Of a stretch of 8,160 nt of DNA, positions 1 through 6,518 are shown in pieces. The stretch lies in NCBI GenBank assembly GCA_017501805.1, contig JAFVWG010000008.1:1-8160 (forward strand), in the 5' to 3' direction. This DNA comes from Oscillospiraceae bacterium. Its GTDB lineage: Bacteria > Bacillota > Clostridia > Oscillospirales > Oscillospiraceae. The first letter of the stretch is position 1; each line of letters opens with the position of its first letter. The position numbers and the translations under genes are program-made. The notes below the pieces were generated by a model. That model worked only from the letters and a program-made list of their open reading frames with translations, was not told the origin of the DNA and made no database searches.

Positions 1-3
1 CAT
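1..3 (-). CDS. Start codon of the next gene, running out of the window
   Basis: Read on the minus strand, positions 3-1 are ATG, preceded after a 7-nt spacer by a perfect GGAGG Shine-Dalgarno site (11-15). This arrangement closely matches the strong starts of pgsA and cysE in this window. Only the start codon is visible, so the product cannot be named. A probable terminator lies just upstream (38-79), so the gene is probably in a separate transcription unit from tsaD or is reached only by read-through. The call rests on the start-site signal alone and would fail if the frame closes soon beyond the edge. Confidence 0.45.
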
Positions 4-10
4 GATAGTA

Positions 11-15
11 CCTCC
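11..15 (-). promoter_or_regulatory. Shine-Dalgarno site for the gene starting at position 3
   Basis: GGAGG on the minus strand, 7 nt before an ATG. It is a full match to the anti-Shine-Dalgarno core and is the only reason to propose a gene at the edge. I saw no convincing -35/-10 pair between here and the tsaD stop. Confidence 0.5.
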
Positions 16-37
16 GTGTTATTAGTTGGTGAGATGG

Positions 38-79
38 AAAAAGCACGATGCAAAGTCTTTCGACTCGACATCGTGCTTT
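38..79 (-). terminator. Probable Rho-independent terminator of the tsaD operon
   Basis: A perfect 11-bp inverted repeat (40-50 with 69-79, AAAGCACGATG / CATCGTGCTTT) encloses a symmetric 3x3 internal loop and a 4-bp inner stem AGTC/GACT (54-57 with 62-65). On the minus strand this inner stem is capped by a GAAA tetraloop. Read in the minus direction the stem runs into five T residues (42-38), partly inside the stem. On the plus strand only three T residues follow, so the minus direction is favoured. It lies about 100 nt after the tsaD stop and just before the next ribosome binding site. It fits a terminator closing the upstream operon, or an attenuator-like element for the next gene. Confidence 0.65.
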
Positions 80-104
80 CATGTTGTTTGCTTCCAACCC
101 TGTC

Positions 105-144
105 AGACAGATGCCGAAAATTTAACTTTTTCGGATTACTGTCT
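105..144 (-). other. Two-part hairpin in the 3' region after tsaD, function unknown
   Basis: On the minus strand a 6-bp outer stem (AGACAG with CTGTCT, 139-144 with 105-110) and a 7-bp inner stem (CCGAAAA with TTTTCGG, 128-134 with 114-120) are separated by a 4x3 internal loop and closed by a 7-nt loop. No T-run follows in either direction, so it does not look like a classic terminator. It could stabilise the 3' end of the tsaD transcript or be part of the leader of the next gene. The rest of the 180-nt gap holds nothing else that I can support. Confidence 0.4.
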
Positions 145-180
145 TATCGGCACAGAGGTTTCGTCCATCCGTTTTTTATT

Positions 181-1197
181 TCAGAAGCGCAGCTCAGAGA
201 TCGGCATCGTCGCAAAGGCGTTGAGCGACTGATCCGCGATCCGTCCCGCCAGATATTCGTAATAGGCCTGTGCGCCAATCATCGCGGCGTTGTCGCCGCA
301 CAGCGAGCGCGGTGGAAGATAGAGCTTCGCGCCGAGCGCCTGCGTCTGCTTTTCGAATTCCGCGCGGATATAGGCGTTCGCCGCAACGCCGCCGGCGACT
401 GCAAGCTTTCTGCAGCCGGTCTGCCGCAGGGCTTCCACCGTGCGCGGAACAAGGATGTCGGACACGGCGCGGGAGAACGAGGCGCAGAAGGACGGGATAT
501 CGATTTCTTCCCCGCTCTGTTCCGCGTGGTGGAGCAGATTGATCGCCGCGGTCTTGAGCCCCGAGAAGGACATATCCATCGGGCTTCCGCTGACCTTGGC
601 GTCGGGCAGGACGTATTTATACGGGTCGCCGCCGACGCTGCTGCGCTCAATGGACGCACCGCCCGGGTAGGGCATCCCCATCTTTCGGGCGACCTTGTCG
701 AAGCTCTCCCCTGCCGCGTCATCGCGCGTTGCGCCGAGGATCCGGAATTCCGTATAGTCCGCCACCTCCACGATCACCGTGTTGCCGCCGGAAGCGACAA
801 GACAGACAAACGGCGGCTCCAGCTCGGGAGAAGCGAGGTAGTTCGCCGCAATATGCCCGCGCAGATGGTGCACCGGGATCAGCGGCTTGTTCGAGGCGAG
901 CGCCGCCCCCTTCGCAAAATTCACGCCGACAAGCAGCGCACCGATGAGTCCGGGCGCGTAGGTCACGGCGATCGCATCTATCGCGTCCCGCGTGAGCCCC
1001 GCCTCAAGCAAGGCACGGTCCGTCAGCTCGTAGACAGTCTCCAGATGAAGCCGCGAGGCGATCTCCGGGACAACGCCGCCGTAGACCTGATGCTGTGGCA
1101 CCTGAGAGGCAACGCAGTTGGACAGGATCGTTCTGCCGTTTTCAACGACCGCTGCGGCGGTCTCGTCACAGGATGATTCAATCGCCAGTATCTTCAT
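181..1197 (-). CDS. tsaD: tRNA N6-adenosine threonylcarbamoyltransferase TsaD
   Basis: TsaD (Kae1/Qri7/YgjD family, ASKHA fold) transfers the threonylcarbamoyl group from TC-AMP to A37 of tRNAs that read ANN codons, giving t6A in the cytoplasm. The 338-residue length is normal for bacteria. Visible motifs are the N-terminal ESSCDETAAA (about 7-16), the metal-binding HHLRGH (110-115, with H111 and H115 in the expected places), SGGNT (136-140), GATRDDAAGESFDK (155-168), GGVAAN (269-274) and the C-terminal CGDNAAMIG (300-308), whose D302 is the expected third metal ligand. The ATG start overlaps the last 20 nt of rimI, so it is probably translationally coupled; its Shine-Dalgarno site is weak (AAGAG). 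In bacteria TsaD works with TsaB and TsaE, which are not in this window, although rimI next to tsaD is a common arrangement. Family assignment is secure. Confidence 0.97.
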   Translation of the reverse strand: MKILAIESSCDETAAAVVENGRTILSNCVASQVPQHQVYGGVVPEIASRLHLETVYELTDRALLEAGLTRDAIDAIAVTYAPGLIGALLVGVNFAKGAALASNKPLIPVHHLRGHIAANYLASPELEPPFVCLVASGGNTVIVEVADYTEFRILGATRDDAAGESFDKVARKMGMPYPGGASIERSSVGGDPYKYVLPDAKVSGSPMDMSFSGLKTAAINLLHHAEQSGEEIDIPSFCASFSRAVSDILVPRTVEALRQTGCRKLAVAGGVAANAYIRAEFEKQTQALGAKLYLPPRSLCGDNAAMIGAQAYYEYLAGRIADQSLNAFATMPISELRF

Positions 1198-1636
1198 GGC
1201 ACATCTCTTTTCTGTAGATCAAAGCATTCTCTTTCGGTTTGAAGTAGTAGTTCGGGCGCAGTCCGACCCGGCAAAATCCGAGCGATTCATACAAGCGGAT
1301 CGCAGGGAGATTGCTTTCCCGGACCTCGAGACTGATCGCCTCGGTGTTTCGTTCGCGGAGTGTGCATTCCATTGCGATCATCAGTTCCCGCGCGATCCCG
1401 CGTCTTCGGAACGACGGCGCAACGGCAACGTTCATAATATCGCTTTCGCCGCCTGCGGTCTGCGCGCCGACATAGGCGGCAAGGGTCTCCCCTTCCAGCG
1501 CAACTAGCCAGTCGCTGAGCGGGTTTTCCAGCTCGCTTTCAAACGAGGCGGCATCCCACGGAAGAGAAAAACAAAGCGTTTCCAGCTCCGCGATCTGTGC
1601 GATATGCTCTTTTTGCATTTTTGTGATCCGGATCAT
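1178..1636 (-). CDS. rimI: Ribosomal protein bS18 alanine N-acetyltransferase RimI (GNAT family)
   Basis: This 152-residue single-domain GNAT acetyltransferase is expected to move an acetyl group from acetyl-CoA to the N-terminal alanine of ribosomal protein bS18. The acetyl-CoA loop is RRRGIA (77-82). E104 in SLEVRESN and Y116 in AIRLYESLGF match the catalytic Glu and Tyr known from Salmonella RimI. The motif SLEVR..N..A..LYE.LGF is characteristic of RimI rather than of a general GNAT. I chose the ATG at 1636 because it overlaps the polA stop as ATGA, a typical translational coupling site. A longer frame from 1759 would add 41 residues of arginine-rich, non-homologous sequence lying over polA and is rejected. 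The 3' end overlaps tsaD by 20 nt. Substrates other than bS18 are possible in Firmicutes. Confidence 0.92.
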   Translation of the reverse strand: MIRITKMQKEHIAQIAELETLCFSLPWDAASFESELENPLSDWLVALEGETLAAYVGAQTAGGESDIMNVAVAPSFRRRGIARELMIAMECTLRERNTEAISLEVRESNLPAIRLYESLGFCRVGLRPNYYFKPKENALIYRKEMCHEDTGD

Positions 1637-4194
1637 TTCGCGGCATACCAGCTTTCTCCGTCGTGCGCTTCTACCTTCAGCGGTGCTTTCAGGAGCGCGG
1701 CCTGTTCCATTTCGCGCGTGAGGATCTCCTTCACGCGTTCCGCCTCTGCGGCAGGACATTCCGCAATCAGTTCGTCGTGCACCTGCAGGACGAGCCTTGC
1801 CTTGAGCCCCGCTTCCCGAAGCGCCCGCGCGGTTCGGATCGTTGCGATCTTCATAATATCCGCCGCCGTTCCCTGGATCGGCGTGTTGAGCGCGATGCGC
1901 TCCCCTGCGGAGCGAAGCATAAAGTTCTTTTCCTTGAGTTCGGGGATCTCGCGTTTTCTGCCGAAAAGCGTGCGGACAGAGCCTGTCGCGTGCGCCTGCG
2001 CCACGATGTCGCGCATATAGGCGCCAACGCCCGAAAAACGCGCGAGATAGGTGTCGATATAGCGCTTTGCCTCCGCACGGCTCACGCCGATATCCTGCGC
2101 GAGTGAGAATTCCGAAATGCCGTAGACGATACCGAAATTGACCGCCTTGGCGCTGCGCCGCATCTGCGGCGTGACATCTCCGAGCGCAACACCGAACACC
2201 TGCGCGGCAGTCGCCGTATGGAAGTCCTCGCCGGAATTGAACGCCTCCTGCATCGCGGCATCGTCCGCAATATGCGCCAGCACACGAAGCTCGATCTGAC
2301 TGTAGTCCGCGTCAACGAAAAGCCAGCCGTCACGCGGCACGAACATCTTGCGGATCTCCGCGCCCATTTCCGTTCGGACGGGGATGTTCTGCAGGTTCGG
2401 ATCGGTGGAGGACAGCCGTCCCGTTGCCGTGACGGTGTTCTGGAAGGTCGTGCGAATGCGTCCGTCCTCTTCGATGCATTTGGTCAGCCCCTCGGCATAG
2501 GTCGAACGGAGCTTGGTCAGCATACGGTAGTCAAGAACATCCGATATGATCGGATGTTCGGGACGCAGTTTTTCCAGAATCTCCGCGCCGGTCGCATAGC
2601 CGCTCTTGGTCTTTTTCGCGGGACGGATGCCCATTTCTTCAAAGAGTACCGTTCCGAGCTGTTTCGGAGACTGGATGTTGAATTCGTGCCCCGCAAGCTC
2701 AAAGATCCGCTTCTGACAGCCGCCGATCCGCTCGGTGAGCATCCCTTCGAAGCTCAAAAGGGCAAAGCGATCGACCGCGATCCCCTCGTGCTCCATTTCT
2801 GCGAGCACCGCGCACAGCGGAAGCTCCACGGTCTCATAGAGCTTGAAGAGCCCTTCCTGCTCCAAAAGCGGAAGAAATGCGCTCCAAAGCTCTGCTGCCG
2901 CGCGGCAGCGCTGTGCCGCCGTCTGCGGAGCATCCTTCTTAAGATAGCGGGCACAGAGCTGTTCGAGCTCGTAGTGTCCGCGGGTCGCGTCCAGCAGATA
3001 CGCCGCAACCGCCGTATCAAACACAAAGCCTTCTGCCGTGAGCCCGTTTGCGAGCAGCTTCCGCATCAGCGGCTTGCAGTCGTGGGCAACCTTGGAGACC
3101 TCCTTTGAAAAAATTATTTTTCTCACTTCGGAGAAGTTTGAAAGTCCCGACGGGAATTCCGAGACGGTATCGCCGCAAAGCACGGTGAGCGTCTCAAGGT
3201 CATCGGAGGCGTCCACAACAACTGTCCCCGCGCGGTAGGTCTGCAGGAGCGCAAGCGCCTCCTCGGGGTCGGTGATGACCCGCGCCTCCTCAGCCGGGTC
3301 CTGTGCCGAAAGCTCAGGTGCGGGCGCGTGCAGGCCGTAGCGACCCATCAGCTTGGCAAATTCCAGTCTGCGGAACAGAGCGTAAAGCGCATCGTTGTCC
3401 GGCTCGCGGATCAAGCAGTCCTCCGGGGAGAACGTGATCGGCGCATTGCAGCGGATGGTCGCAAGGTCATAAGAGAGCCGCGCCGCATCCTCGCAGTTTT
3501 TCAGCTTTGTGCGCAGCGTTTCGCGGATCTTGGGATCGTCGATCGAGGCGTACACGTCTTCAAAGCTGCCGAATTTCAGCAGCAGGTCGGTCGCCGTCTT
3601 GGGCCCGACACCCGCGACGCCGGGAATGTTGTCGGAGGAATCACCCATCAGCGCCTTGAGATCGATGATCCGCTTCGGCGCAAATCCGTACTCCTGCGTA
3701 AAGACGTCGGGCGTATAGGCGCGCCAGATCGTCTGCCGCCCCTCGTTCACCGAAAGGCGCACCGTCGTGCTGTCGTTCACAAGCTGCAGACTGTCGCGGT
3801 CGCCCGTAGCGACAACGCAGTGCCATCCCCGCTCCGCGCAGATACGGCTGACCGTTCCGAGGATATCGTCCGCTTCCCAGCCGGCACATTCGAACATCGG
3901 GACGTTCATCGCGCGCAGGACGTCCTTCATCACGGGCATCTGCGCAGCCAGCTCCTCCGGCATCGGATGCCGTGTCGCCTTGTAGCCGTCGTACATTTCA
4001 TGACGGAAGGTCGGCTCTTTGCGGTCAAAGGCGACGCAGAGCGCATCGGGCTTTTCATCCTGCCGCAGCTTTTCCAGAATATTCAGGAAGCCGTAGATCG
4101 CGTTGGTGTACTCGCCGTCGCGCGTGGTGAGCAGATGCACACCGTAGAACGCACGGTTGATGACGCTGTTCCCATCCAAGATCAGTAGCTTCAT
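1633..4194 (-). CDS. polA: DNA polymerase I (5'-3' exonuclease and polymerase; 3'-5' exonuclease site decayed)
   Basis: This 853-residue family A DNA polymerase acts in Okazaki fragment processing and repair synthesis. The N-terminal flap nuclease domain (about 1-295) keeps LDGN (6-9), the EADDILG acidic cluster (107-113), TGDRDS (130-135) and GDSSDNIPGVAGVGPKTA (184-201), including the helix-hairpin-helix. The middle domain (about 300-450) resembles a 3'-5' exonuclease but lacks its acidic metal ligands: VVVDAS replaces the DxE motif, HDCKP replaces Nx3D, and no Yx3D is seen. The polymerase domain is intact: motif A DYSQIE (D630), O-helix R679/K683/F687/Y691, and motif C VHDE (D807). F687 is the usual residue of bacterial Pol I. 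A Shine-Dalgarno site, AAGGA (4203-4207), lies 8 nt before the ATG. The gene follows cysS by 27 nt and ends in an ATGA overlap with rimI. Confidence 0.98.
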   Translation of the reverse strand: MKLLILDGNSVINRAFYGVHLLTTRDGEYTNAIYGFLNILEKLRQDEKPDALCVAFDRKEPTFRHEMYDGYKATRHPMPEELAAQMPVMKDVLRAMNVPMFECAGWEADDILGTVSRICAERGWHCVVATGDRDSLQLVNDSTTVRLSVNEGRQTIWRAYTPDVFTQEYGFAPKRIIDLKALMGDSSDNIPGVAGVGPKTATDLLLKFGSFEDVYASIDDPKIRETLRTKLKNCEDAARLSYDLATIRCNAPITFSPEDCLIREPDNDALYALFRRLEFAKLMGRYGLHAPAPELSAQDPAEEARVITDPEEALALLQTYRAGTVVVDASDDLETLTVLCGDTVSEFPSGLSNFSEVRKIIFSKEVSKVAHDCKPLMRKLLANGLTAEGFVFDTAVAAYLLDATRGHYELEQLCARYLKKDAPQTAAQRCRAAAELWSAFLPLLEQEGLFKLYETVELPLCAVLAEMEHEGIAVDRFALLSFEGMLTERIGGCQKRIFELAGHEFNIQSPKQLGTVLFEEMGIRPAKKTKSGYATGAEILEKLRPEHPIISDVLDYRMLTKLRSTYAEGLTKCIEEDGRIRTTFQNTVTATGRLSSTDPNLQNIPVRTEMGAEIRKMFVPRDGWLFVDADYSQIELRVLAHIADDAAMQEAFNSGEDFHTATAAQVFGVALGDVTPQMRRSAKAVNFGIVYGISEFSLAQDIGVSRAEAKRYIDTYLARFSGVGAYMRDIVAQAHATGSVRTLFGRKREIPELKEKNFMLRSAGERIALNTPIQGTAADIMKIATIRTARALREAGLKARLVLQVHDELIAECPAAEAERVKEILTREMEQAALLKAPLKVEAHDGESWYAAK

Positions 4195-4221
4195 AGTTCG
4201 TTTCCTTTCGCTGTGTTTGAA

Positions 4222-5661
4222 TTACACGCGTTTCCAGACCGCGCCGCCGGGGACGTCCGTGACCTCTATCCCCTTCGCCTTCAGTTCATCGCGGATGCGG
4301 TCCGCCTCGGCAAAATTCTTTGCCTTTTTCGCCTCGGCGCGCTGCAGAACCAGCGCGTCGATCTCGGCGTCGCCTTCGCCGCGGATCTCATAGCCGCCTT
4401 CGCTCTTCGCAGCCTTTGCGTCCTGCTCGCGCTTGCTCTCCGCCTTGGCGATGAGATCGAGTCCCAGCACACGGTCGAAGTCCGCAATCGCGGCAAGCTT
4501 GGTCGCACCGTTCGTCTGCGCCTTGATAGCGTCGTAGACGGCGGTGATCGCAAGCGAGGTGTTCAGGTCGTTGTCGAGCGCCTTTTTGAAGCGTTCACGC
4601 AGCTCGGAAAGCCCCGCCTCGTCGACCTCGCCCTCGGGCTTGATCGCGGCGATCTTTGCGATCATCTTCTCAAAGGCGATCTTTGCATTATCGAGGTTTT
4701 CCCAGGAGAAGACAAGTCCCTTGCGGTAGTGGCTCTGCAGGCAGAACAGACGGTAGATCAAGGGATCGTAGCCCTTCTCCTCAAGCAGAGAGACCGTCAG
4801 AAATTCGCCCTTGGATTTGGACATTTTTCCGCTCGATGTGTTCAGATGCAGCACATGCATCCAGTAATTGCACCACTTGTGTCCGAGGTAGGACTCGGAC
4901 TGTGCGATCTCGTTGGTATGATGCGGGAAGGCATTGTCGATGCCGCCGCAGTGAATATCCAGATCTTCGCCCAGATGCTTCATCGAAATGCCGGAGCATT
5001 CGATGTGCCAGCCGGGATAACCGACGCCCCAGGGAGAATCCCATTTGAGCGCCTGATCCTCAAACTTGGACTTGGTAAACCAGAGCACAAAGTCGTTTTT
5101 GTTGCGCTTGTTGGTGTCCTCTTCCACGCCTTCGCGCACGCCAACGGCGAGGTCTTCCTCGTTGTGCTCGTTGAAGACGTAGTACTTCTCCAGCTTCGAG
5201 GTGTCGAAGTAGACGTTTCCGCCGGCGAGGTAAGCATAGTCCGTGTCCACGAGCTTCGTGATGATCTTGATATACTCGTCGATGCAGTTTGTCGCGGGCT
5301 CGACAACGTCCGGGCGCTTGATGTTGAGCTTCTCGCAGTCCGCGAAGAAGGCATCGGTATAGAACGCCGCGATGTCCATAACAGATTTATTCTCGCGCTT
5401 GGCACCCTTGAGCATCTTATCTTCGCCCGTGTCCGCGTCGGAGGAAAGATGTCCGACATCGGTGATGTTCATCACGCGCTTGACGGGATAGCCGAGCCAG
5501 CGCAGGTACTTCTCCAGAACATCTTCCATGATATAGCTGCGGAGGTTGCCGATGTGCGCGAAGTGGTACACGGTCGGTCCGCAGGTGTACATCTTTACAA
5601 GGTTCGGGTCGCGGGGGATGAATTCTTCTTTTTTATGACTTACGGAATTATAGAGATACAT
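4222..5661 (-). CDS. cysS: Cysteinyl-tRNA synthetase
   Basis: This class I aminoacyl-tRNA synthetase joins L-cysteine to tRNA-Cys using ATP. At 479 residues it is near the usual length. The zinc ligands that give cysteine selectivity are present: C27 (YTCGPTVY), C222 (WHIECSG), H247 and E251 (FPHHTNEIAQSE). The nucleotide-binding signatures are HIGN (36-39, the HIGH motif) and KMSKS (279-283). The C-terminal anticodon-binding end (about 432-479) has the usual AEADRIRDEL pattern and ends GGAVWKRV. Where many CysRS proteins have NITDIDDK, this one reads NITDVGHLSSDADTGEDKM (65-83), and it has DFVLWFTKSKFEDQALKWDSPWG, marking a particular subgroup. It starts 1 nt after the cysE stop, with AGGAG (5669-5673) inside the cysE end, so the pair is tightly coupled. 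It lies under the cysteine T-box. Confidence 0.98.
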   Translation of the reverse strand: MYLYNSVSHKKEEFIPRDPNLVKMYTCGPTVYHFAHIGNLRSYIMEDVLEKYLRWLGYPVKRVMNITDVGHLSSDADTGEDKMLKGAKRENKSVMDIAAFYTDAFFADCEKLNIKRPDVVEPATNCIDEYIKIITKLVDTDYAYLAGGNVYFDTSKLEKYYVFNEHNEEDLAVGVREGVEEDTNKRNKNDFVLWFTKSKFEDQALKWDSPWGVGYPGWHIECSGISMKHLGEDLDIHCGGIDNAFPHHTNEIAQSESYLGHKWCNYWMHVLHLNTSSGKMSKSKGEFLTVSLLEEKGYDPLIYRLFCLQSHYRKGLVFSWENLDNAKIAFEKMIAKIAAIKPEGEVDEAGLSELRERFKKALDNDLNTSLAITAVYDAIKAQTNGATKLAAIADFDRVLGLDLIAKAESKREQDAKAAKSEGGYEIRGEGDAEIDALVLQRAEAKKAKNFAEADRIRDELKAKGIEVTDVPGGAVWKRV

Positions 5662-5662
5662 A

Positions 5663-6283
5663 TTACTTCTCCTCTCCTGCTTTAACTTTCAGCTCCAGCG
5701 CTTCGAGCCGTTCTCTCAGCCGCTCGATCTCCAGCATGACCGGGTCGGGCGTGTGGATATGGTCCAGTTTTTCACCGCTGATGCGGACGATCCGTCCGGG
5801 GACGCCGACAACGGTCGCGTTCGGCGGCACTTCACGCAGCACAACGGAATTTGCGGCGATCCGCGCGTTGTCTCCCACACGGAAAGGACCGAGTACCTTT
5901 GCCCCGCTGCCGACCATCACATTATTTCCGAGGGTCGGATGGCGTTTGCCGACGTCCTTACCCGTACCGCCGAGGGTCACACCCTGATAGAGCAGGCAGT
6001 CGTCGCCGATCTCTGCGGTCGCACCGATGACAATACCGGTGCCGTGGTCGATAACAAGTCTTCTGCCGATCTTTGCCGCAGGGTGGATCTCAATGCCGGT
6101 AAAAAACTTGGTGACCTGCGAGATCCATCTCGCCAAAAATCGCAGATGACAGCGGTAAAGAAAATGCGCGATTCTGTAATAAAAGACCGCGTGCAGTCCG
6201 TTATAAAGCAGCAGCACCTCGATGGCACTGCGTGCCGCAGGGTCATTCTTTCGGTATGCGCGGATATCTTCGATGATGTGCAT
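5663..6283 (-). CDS. cysE: Serine O-acetyltransferase
   Basis: CysE acetylates L-serine with acetyl-CoA to O-acetylserine, the first step of cysteine synthesis. The 206-residue protein is of the short Firmicute type. A helical N-terminal part (about 1-62, with NDPAARS at 13-19) precedes a left-handed beta-helix of hexapeptide repeats (about 65-165). Key residues are D79/H80 (VIDHGTG), R114/H115 (GKRHP) and the QGVTLGGTGK loop (100-109). The usual GET is GAT here (A88). The C-terminus is a short, charged helix ending in EEK, not the terminal Ile used by some CysE proteins to dock with cysteine synthase. The ATG at 6283 is chosen because GGAGG (6288-6292) lies 4 nt before it. A frame starting at TTG 6322 would translate the T-box terminator and is wrong. 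It is the first gene after the T-box leader and is followed 1 nt later by cysS. Confidence 0.96.
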   Translation of the reverse strand: MHIIEDIRAYRKNDPAARSAIEVLLLYNGLHAVFYYRIAHFLYRCHLRFLARWISQVTKFFTGIEIHPAAKIGRRLVIDHGTGIVIGATAEIGDDCLLYQGVTLGGTGKDVGKRHPTLGNNVMVGSGAKVLGPFRVGDNARIAANSVVLREVPPNATVVGVPGRIVRISGEKLDHIHTPDPVMLEIERLRERLEALELKVKAGEEK

Positions 6284-6296
6284 AATACCTCCAAAC

Positions 6297-6329
6297 AAAA
6301 ACCGCCCCCTGTCATTCGACAAGAGGCGG
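6297..6329 (-). terminator. Intrinsic terminator of the cysteine T-box
   Basis: On the minus strand a 12-bp stem (6318-6329 with 6302-6313, including two G-U pairs) with loop GAAT is followed directly by TTTTT (6301-6297). Its 5' arm shares bases 6322-6328 with the antiterminator, so the two folds exclude each other. It ends 13 nt before the cysE start and would stop transcription when tRNA-Cys is charged. Confidence 0.92.
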
Positions 6330-6512
6330 GCTTTTCACTCGCGGTTCCACTCTGTTTTCTCACTTCAGCCTTGACGCGGCCAACGGGGGTTCCCCCGACG
6401 CTCCCGGACGCACGTTCACCGAACGGACCGCTTCCGCTTTCAGCCAATGGCGGAGGCTCTCTGACGATCCGAAGAACCGGCTACTCTTTCCGATCTTCAC
6501 GCCCTATTCATT
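6297..6512 (-). promoter_or_regulatory. T-box riboswitch leader, probably sensing tRNA-Cys
   Basis: The hallmark T-box sequence AGAGTGGAACCGCG is at 6353-6340. It forms an antiterminator by pairing AGAG with CTCT (6350-6353 with 6322-6325) and GCG with CGC (6340-6342 with 6326-6328), leaving the 7-nt bulge UGGAACC (6343-6349). UGGA pairs with a tRNA 3' end UCCA, as expected for the U73 discriminator of tRNA-Cys. Stem I is complete: a K-turn-like UGAAGA/GAG, AGUA (6482-6485) facing GAA (6415-6417) as a loop E motif, upper helix 6464-6470 with 6425-6431, and the distal AGAGAG (6457-6462) and GGCUGAAA (6438-6445) T-loop elements. A Cys codon UGC (6410-6412) sits in the specifier loop, two bases later than I would expect after GAA. 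A GC-rich hairpin (about 6386-6399) separates Stem I from the antiterminator; no Stem II is evident. Uncharged tRNA-Cys would allow read-through into cysE-cysS. Confidence 0.93.
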
Positions 6513-6518
6513 TTTTGT

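Noticed and set aside
70..105. A possible promoter for the gene at position 3, with CTGACA as a -35 box
   Set aside because: At 17 bp spacing the -10 position reads CATGAA, a poor match, and the region is occupied by hairpins.
16..1176. A 386-codon open frame on the plus strand opposite tsaD
   Set aside because: It is arginine-rich, has no recognisable domain, and lies antisense to a clearly conserved TsaD. Long open antisense frames are common in GC-rich coding DNA.
1637..1759. A 41-residue N-terminal extension of RimI from an ATG at 1759
   Set aside because: The added residues lie in another frame of polA and are not RimI-like; the ATG at 1636 overlaps the polA stop as ATGA and begins the GNAT domain.
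2218..4188. Long plus-strand frames (2218-3108 and 3328-4188) opposite polA
   Set aside because: They are antisense shadows of the intact Pol I gene and resemble no protein.
4213..5685. A 490-codon open frame on the plus strand covering all of cysS
   Set aside because: The sense strand carries every CysRS motif. The plus-strand product has no recognised family and exists because of codon bias in the sense gene.
6284..6322. A 13-residue N-terminal extension of CysE from a TTG at 6322
   Set aside because: It would translate the T-box terminator. The ATG at 6283 has its own GGAGG site and begins the conserved CysE sequence.
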